This document shows positions 7,894 through 10,620 of a stretch of 10,620 nucleotides of DNA, one piece after another; position 1 is the first letter of the stretch, and every line of letters begins with the position of its first letter. The DNA comes from Chitinophagaceae bacterium (GTDB lineage Bacteria; Bacteroidota; Bacteroidia; Chitinophagales; Chitinophagaceae). The notes beneath the pieces are model-generated. The model saw nothing but the letters and a program-made list of their open reading frames with translations. It was not told the DNA's origin and searched no databases. Where the stretch lies: assembly GCA_947489175.1 (NCBI GenBank), contig CANLED010000049.1, positions 1 through 10,620 on the forward strand, in the 5' to 3' direction. The position numbers and the translations under genes are program-made.

Positions 7894-8661
7894 GCTGTCC
7901 ATAGAAGCATAAACCCTAAACACTTTCCCCAATACAAAATCAAACCAGCGTTGTGGGAGAATTCCTTTAACAAAGGGGATTGCATAAACGAGCCATGGCA
8001 TTCTGCAGAAAATTTTATTTTTTTCGATGGCTACTATTATTTGCTTGCTTACTTTTTCAGGTTTCAACAACGGGATTATGGGCGACTTCACACCATTAAA
8101 CATCCCGGTATCAATATAATAGGGTGTTACGGTAGTAACTTTGATGCCAGTTTTTTCTTGTTCTAATTCCAACCTCATACTCTCGCTCCAGCCTATTAAG
8201 CCCCATTTACTACCAACATAAACAGACAGCTTAGGATGTGCTGCCATACCAGCTGAAGAAGCAATGTTAACAACATGCCCATTTCCTTTTAACCTCATAC
8301 CCGGCAAGAGTCCCCTTGTTAAAAGCATACATGCCACTAGGTTAATCTTGATGGTGTTTTCAATCTCATCATTGCTATGGTCTATGAATGGCTTACCCGT
8401 TACAATGCCAGCATTGTTAATTAATATATCAACAGATTTGAAGGTTGAGTTGATTGATTCGATAGCTTGTTCAATTGAACTTCTTGATGAAAGGTCTGCA
8501 TGAATAAACGTAGCATGTCCACCCAATTTTTTTATCTCTTCACAAACATTATTCCCGCCATCTTCATTTCTATCTATGATGATGACATGGGATGCCCCTT
8601 TTTTAATACTTTCTAAGGCCAACAAACGGCCTATGCCGGATGCCCCGCCAGTGATTAACAC
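7882..8661 (-). CDS. Short-chain dehydrogenase/reductase (SDR), unusual start
   Basis: This is a classical SDR: cofactor motif TGGASGIG (4-11), Asp30 at the end of beta2 (probably favouring NAD(H)), NNAG (82-85), Asn107, Ser135, and Tyr148-x-x-x-Lys152. The later blocks VTPYYIDTGMF and PIIPLLKPEKV and the end region resemble the retinol/17-beta-hydroxysteroid dehydrogenase-like SDR group, which often acts on lipophilic alcohols; substrate is unknown. Counted from the only canonical in-frame start, GTG at 8661, the protein has 259 residues, but this GTG codes for the Val inside beta1, so the N-terminus would be too short. The frame stays open upstream to TGA at 8719-8721 with no ATG, GTG or TTG; ATC at 8683-8685 would give xSKINQSTVLITGG, a normal SDR N-terminus. 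The true start is probably there or nearby. The last codons lie in a repeat. Confidence 0.88.
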   Translation of the reverse strand: MLITGGASGIGRLLALESIKKGASHVIIIDRNEDGGNNVCEEIKKLGGHATFIHADLSSRSSIEQAIESINSTFKSVDILINNAGIVTGKPFIDHSNDEIENTIKINLVACMLLTRGLLPGMRLKGNGHVVNIASSAGMAAHPKLSVYVGSKWGLIGWSESMRLELEQEKTGIKVTTVTPYYIDTGMFNGVKSPIIPLLKPEKVSKQIIVAIEKNKIFCRMPWLVYAIPFVKGILPQRWFDFVLGKVFRVYASMDSFEG

Positions 8662-8751
8662 GGTTGATTGATTTATCTTGCTGATGGCTTTTGAATTAAG
8701 GGTTAGTTTAAAGAGATTTCAGTTGTAATATTGTAAAAATTTACTAAATCA

Positions 8752-8760
8752 GCGAATTTA
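8752..8760 (-). promoter_or_regulatory. Candidate -7 box for the SDR gene
   Basis: On the minus strand TAAATTCGC resembles the TAnnTTTG -7 box. TTTG (8777-8780) and TTG (8783-8785) lie 16 and 22 bases upstream and could serve as -33. A transcript from here would cover the open frame before GTG 8661, which fits a translation start upstream of that codon. Confidence 0.4.
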
Positions 8761-8767
8761 TTTTTCA

Positions 8768-8776
8768 TAATTTTCG
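8768..8776 (+). promoter_or_regulatory. Candidate -7 box for pnuC
   Basis: TAATTTTCG resembles the Bacteroidota -7 box and ends 20 bases before the pnuC ATG. No convincing -33 TTG is at the right distance. It lies within about 20 bases of the opposing SDR box, so the two promoters would share the 8700-8796 region. I see no riboswitch-like structure here. Confidence 0.35.
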
Positions 8777-8796
8777 CAAACACAACAATCAACGGA

Positions 8797-9387
8797 ATGG
8801 ACATCAGCATGATATTAGAGGACTTAGCCATTGCATCCGGCATCATCTCCGTTTGGTTTTCTAAAAAAGAGAATATCTGGGTATATCCGACAGGGTTAAT
8901 CAACACAATGGTGTACGTTTATTTAAGTTTTGTTGGTGATTTATATGGTGAAGCAACCGTAAATTTCTATTATACCATCATGAGTTTATATGGATTGTAT
9001 AATTGGATGAGAAAAGATAGTTCACAAGAACGCCTCATTAAAATTACCAATTCTTCAAAATCTGAGTTGTATGCTGAATTGGGTTTCTTTTCAGCTATGT
9101 ATCTGGTAATATTTATCGCACTTACTTTTATTAAAAATTCATTTGCGCCAGGTGCAATACCATGGGCCGATGCACTTGCCTCCGCATCAGCATTTACTGC
9201 CATGTGGTTAATGACAAAGAAGAAAGTCAATTCATGGGTTTGGTGGATTGTTACCAACATCGTTTCTATCCCCCTATATTTCATAAAAGGGTATAACCAC
9301 ACATCAATTTATTATCTGGTATTGTTGGTTCTTGCAGTCCTCGGATTGATTGAATGGAGAAAAAAAGCAATGATTAATGAAGCATAA
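8797..9387 (+). CDS. pnuC: PnuC-family nicotinamide riboside transporter
   Basis: The protein is 196 residues and mostly hydrophobic, with about seven membrane segments, as in PnuC. Family signatures seen: WFSKKENIWVYPTGLINT (20-37), VNFYYTIMSLYGLYNW (55-70), IPWADALASASAFTAMWLM (121-139), and WVWWIVTNIVSIPLYFIKGY (147-166) with Trp147, Trp150 and Asn154 in the conserved substrate-channel region. Known role: energy-independent facilitated diffusion of vitamin B-type nucleosides; PnuC carries nicotinamide riboside, and relatives carry thiamine or riboflavin. The next gene overlaps by 11 bases and encodes a ribosylnicotinamide kinase-like protein, which supports nicotinamide riboside as cargo. 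The start ATG 8797 has nothing better upstream. Thiamine transport is the main alternative, but no thiamine gene or TPP-type leader is seen. Confidence 0.94.
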   Translation: MDISMILEDLAIASGIISVWFSKKENIWVYPTGLINTMVYVYLSFVGDLYGEATVNFYYTIMSLYGLYNWMRKDSSQERLIKITNSSKSELYAELGFFSAMYLVIFIALTFIKNSFAPGAIPWADALASASAFTAMWLMTKKKVNSWVWWIVTNIVSIPLYFIKGYNHTSIYYLVLLVLAVLGLIEWRKKAMINEA

Positions 9388-9937
9388 CTTAGACCCAATT
9401 AAAATTGTTATCATCGGTCCGGAATCCACGGGCAAAAGCACATTGTGTGCGTCATTGGCTGCCCATTTTTCAACAATTTGGTGCAGGGAATATGCGCGGG
9501 AATATTTATTGAAACATGGAACTGATTATTCTTATGACGACCTTCTAGTGATTGCAAGCGGTCAGTTGAAATTGGAAGATGAAGCCGTACAAAGTCTTGC
9601 TGAAGCTTATTCTTCAATGCTATTTATAGATACCGATATGTATGTGATGAAAGTTTGGTGCGAATTCGTTTTTGAAAAATGTCATCCTTGGATTCTTGAT
9701 CAAGTTGTTGAGCGTAAATACGATGGATACATTCTCTGTAAACCGGATTTGCCCTGGGTTAAGGATGAATTGCGTGAGTATCCAGATTTTGAGACAAGGG
9801 ATAAACTTTATCATCACTATAAAGACATTCTAATCAACCAAGAGACCCCCTGGTTTGAAGTTTCAGGTATAGATTCGATGAGAACAGCTAACGCTATTCA
9901 TTGGGTTGAGGCAAGAATAATGAAAAATGAAGAATGA
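9377..9937 (+). CDS. NadR-type ribosylnicotinamide kinase (stand-alone ATPase domain)
   Basis: The protein is 186 residues. It starts with a P-loop GPESTGKST (14-22), followed by REYAREYL (37-44), FIDTDMYVMKVW (83-94, the Walker B-like and substrate region), and CKPDLPWVKDELREYP (121-136). This order matches the C-terminal kinase domain of NadR, which phosphorylates nicotinamide riboside to NMN with ATP in the cytoplasm. The N-terminal helix-turn-helix and NMN adenylyltransferase domains of full NadR are absent, so NMN must be adenylylated by another enzyme; I therefore give no nadR symbol. The ATG lies inside pnuC (11-base overlap), indicating coupled translation: PnuC imports the nucleoside and this kinase traps it. 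The last codons (MKNEE) lie in a simple GAAGAATGA-type repeat that continues past the stop codon. Confidence 0.88.
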   Translation: MKHNLDPIKIVIIGPESTGKSTLCASLAAHFSTIWCREYAREYLLKHGTDYSYDDLLVIASGQLKLEDEAVQSLAEAYSSMLFIDTDMYVMKVWCEFVFEKCHPWILDQVVERKYDGYILCKPDLPWVKDELREYPDFETRDKLYHHYKDILINQETPWFEVSGIDSMRTANAIHWVEARIMKNEE

Positions 9938-9950
9938 AGAATGAAAAATG
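9919..9950 (+). repeat. Short direct repeat across the kinase stop codon
   Basis: AATGAAAAATG occurs at 9919-9929 and 9940-9950, joined by AAGAATGAAG. The first copy encodes the end of the kinase; the second lies after its TGA (9935-9937) and runs into the following hairpin. Confidence 0.6.
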
Positions 9951-9977
9951 CTCTTTGACTGTTTAGGAAGAGCATTT
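9946..9977 (+). terminator. Terminator-like hairpin after pnuC-kinase pair
   Basis: AAATGCTCTT (9946-9955) pairs perfectly with AAGAGCATTT (9968-9977) around a 12-base loop. It begins 9 bases after the kinase stop codon and is followed by ATTTAAG, a modest T-rich tail. Position and structure fit an intrinsic terminator. Confidence 0.6.
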
Positions 9978-9990
9978 ATTTAAGCTAGAG

Positions 9991-10002
9991 GGCAAGCTTG
10001 CC
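9991..10002. repeat. 12-bp perfect palindrome GGCAAGCTTGCC
   Basis: The sequence equals its own reverse complement over 12 bases. It is followed by TGTCGTTCTGAATG, which looks like a fragment of another intergenic repeat. It could be a protein-binding site or a repeat remnant; no gene lies close enough to say. Confidence 0.45.
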
Positions 10003-10092
10003 TGTCGTTCTGAATGTGATATAGGGGGGGCTAAAAAAAAGGTTATGACGCTTAGTAAGTAGAAACAAATGTGTGGTAAGAGCAACAAACAC

Positions 10093-10257
10093 AAGACTCC
10101 CCTCCTGGACAGGAGGGGTGCCGAGACAGATGAGCGAAGCGATTCTGGCTCGGCGGGGTGGTGGAATTAAATTATGGAAATCCACCACCCCGGCCTCTGT
10201 CTCGTCACCTTCGGCGCCTCGCCAGAGTCCACCCCTCCTGTCCAGGAGGGGAGTCTT
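10093..10257. repeat. 165-bp composite palindromic element with 28-bp perfect inverted ends
   Basis: Ends 10093-10120 and 10230-10257 are perfect reverse complements over 28 bases. Each end folds alone, because CCCCTCCTG and CAGGAGGGG form a 9-bp stem. Inside are a left hairpin (GCCGAG 10120-10125 with CTCGGC 10149-10154, plus CAGA with TCTG), a central hairpin (12 bp, 10154-10165 with 10181-10192, loop of 15 A+T-rich bases), and a right hairpin (CTCTG 10195-10199 with CAGAG 10223-10227). The G+C-rich element stands out from its surroundings. There is no transposase or room for one, so a non-autonomous MITE or a REP-like (BIME-type) element is most likely. No clear target-site duplication is visible: flanks ACAC and TGAT differ. 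Confidence 0.8.
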
Positions 10258-10349
10258 TGATGGAGAAAGCCAACATTTTAAAACGCTGATTTTCAACGTA
10301 TTAAAAAGATGTTATTATAGGCGTAGCGAGGCGTCTCCTTCAACCAATA

Positions 10350-10383
10350 TCAATAACCTGGGGTTAAAACCCCAGGCTATTGA
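10350..10383. repeat. G+C-rich hairpin element (CCTGGGG / CCCCAGG)
   Basis: CCTGGGG (10357-10363) pairs with CCCCAGG (10370-10376) around TTAAAA; beyond one A-C mismatch the stem continues with TCAATA (10350-10355) and TATTGA (10378-10383). The stem is 13 paired bases long. There is no T-run, so it is more likely a REP-like repeat than a terminator. Confidence 0.65.
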
Positions 10384-10398
10384 ATTTTGATGGCTCCC

Positions 10399-10422
10399 CA
10401 ACCTTAAACTAAAAACTTTAAA
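10399..10422. repeat. Second copy of the A+T-rich dispersed repeat words
   Basis: CAACCTTAAACT (10399-10410) and the AAAACTTTAAAC word (10412-10423) match words at 7835-7846 and 7868-7879 exactly. The block leads directly into the 9-bp tandem units, and a related ATTAAACTTTAAACCTTCAA follows them (10468-10487). Confidence 0.6.
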
Positions 10423-10467
10423 CCCTTCAACCCCTTCAACCTCTTCAACTACTTCAACCCCTTCAAC
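10423..10467. repeat. Five 9-bp tandem units, consensus CCCTTCAAC
   Basis: The units are CCCTTCAAC, CCCTTCAAC, CTCTTCAAC, TACTTCAAC and CCCTTCAAC, with no spacers. The last six or seven bases are constant and the first two vary. The period is a multiple of three but no gene uses it. It lies 68 bases before the gldC ATG. Confidence 0.85.
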
Positions 10468-10509
10468 ATTAAACTTTAAACCTTCAACTCAATAATTCTT
10501 CATTTATTT

Positions 10510-10518
10510 TACCTTCGC
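10510..10518 (+). promoter_or_regulatory. Candidate -7 box for the gldC-like gene
   Basis: TACCTTCGC resembles the TAnnTTTG -7 box and ends 16 bases before the ATG. A -33 TTG is not visible; the upstream DNA is the CTTCAAC repeat block. Confidence 0.4.
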
Positions 10519-10534
10519 ACTTCAATCACAACAA

Positions 10535-10620
10535 ATGATACAATCTACTATTTCAATTGACGTTAACCTAGACGAACAGAAAATTCCCCATCAAATTCTG
10601 TGGAGTGCTACACAATCTAG
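10535..10620 (+). CDS. gldC: GldC-like gliding motility protein, N-terminal fragment (3' end outside window)
   Basis: From ATG 10535 the frame stays open to the window edge: 28 codons plus two bases. The visible residues are STISIDVNLDEQKIP followed by HQILWSATQS. This fits the start of GldC, a small protein of about 110 residues whose N-terminus has a beta-strand, a LDE turn, a P and a WSA motif. Known: GldC is conserved in Bacteroidota and was found as a gliding gene in Flavobacterium, yet it also occurs in non-gliding members, so motility cannot be concluded. The assignment rests on a short fragment. The preceding gene is nearly 600 bases away, so it likely has its own promoter. Confidence 0.75.
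   Translation, partial: MIQSTISIDVNLDEQKIPHQILWSATQS

Larger units (their letters stand above)
9938..10534. other. Gene-free intergenic stretch packed with repeats
   Basis: These 597 bases hold no credible gene. In order: a terminator-like hairpin, a 12-bp palindrome, a G7 run (10024-10030) and an A8 run (10033-10040), a 165-bp composite palindrome, a GGCGTAGCGAGGCGTC segment (10319-10334), a second G+C-rich hairpin, A+T-rich repeat words, five 9-bp tandem units, and the gldC promoter region. Open frames here translate only the inverted repeats. It looks like a site where several intergenic repeat families have accumulated. Confidence 0.75.

Noticed and set aside
8700..8796. TPP or other riboswitch upstream of pnuC
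   Set aside because: The leader before the ATG is short and shows no conserved thi-box-like words or extended stems.
8970..9302. Open frame of 110 codons on the minus strand
   Set aside because: It is opposite pnuC, which is conserved along this part; no sign of an independent protein.
10093..10257. Complete insertion sequence
   Set aside because: The element is only 165 bp, encodes no transposase and shows no target-site duplication, so it is at most non-autonomous.
9985..10296. Open frame of 103 codons on the minus strand
   Set aside because: It is a translation of the 165-bp inverted repeat and its flanks, with no recognisable protein pattern and a mirror-image open frame on the other strand.
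10073..10390. Open frame of 105 codons on the plus strand
   Set aside because: It covers the same palindromic element and the second hairpin; composition (Arg, Ser, Pro rich) reflects the repeat and not a gene.
10423..10467. Possible CRISPR array
   Set aside because: Units are 9 bp with no spacers and there are no cas genes.

Overview
The window looks like chromosomal DNA of a Bacteroidota bacterium, probably a Chitinophagaceae/Sphingobacteriia-type member. The evidence is a SusC/SusD pair, TAnnTTTG-like -7 promoter boxes, A-rich leaders without clear Shine-Dalgarno sites, a Nfu protein of the form usual in this phylum, the start of a gldC-like gene, and A+T-rich coding DNA. It is cut at both ends: a SusC gene lacks its N-terminus on the left, and the gldC-like gene has only its first 28 codons on the right.

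Positions 1-7073 are one co-directional block with gaps of 25, 33, 0 and 16 bases: susC (partial), susD, and three exported Cys-type S1 sulfatases. The first two sulfatases are iduronate-2-sulfatase-like tandem paralogues whose stop and start codons abut (TAA|ATG). The third belongs to another, arylsulfatase A-like branch. This is the sulfatase arm of a polysaccharide utilisation locus: SusCD takes up oligosaccharide and the sulfatases remove sulfate esters. No glycoside hydrolase, lyase, regulator or formylglycine-generating enzyme is in view, so the substrate cannot be named. Sulfatases 2 and 3 lack histidines that are catalytic in the best-known sulfatases.

Positions 7197-9937 hold housekeeping genes: nfu (Fe-S cluster carrier), a convergent short-chain dehydrogenase, and divergently from it an overlapping pair, pnuC and a kinase-only NadR-type protein. 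That pair is a compact nicotinamide riboside import-and-trap module. The dehydrogenase has no ATG start; the frame is open upstream and an ATC sits where the family start would be expected.

Positions 7794-7893 and 9938-10534 are intergenic repeat DNA. They contain a perfect 19-bp A+T-rich inverted repeat between two convergent genes, a terminator-like hairpin after the kinase gene, a 165-bp composite palindrome with 28-bp perfect ends, a second G+C-rich hairpin, and five 9-bp tandem units. The two stretches share 12-base words, which suggests a dispersed repeat family. Two genes end inside repeats. I see no RNA gene, CRISPR array, transposase or defence system. The most unusual signals are the composite palindrome, the altered sulfatase active sites and the missing ATG.
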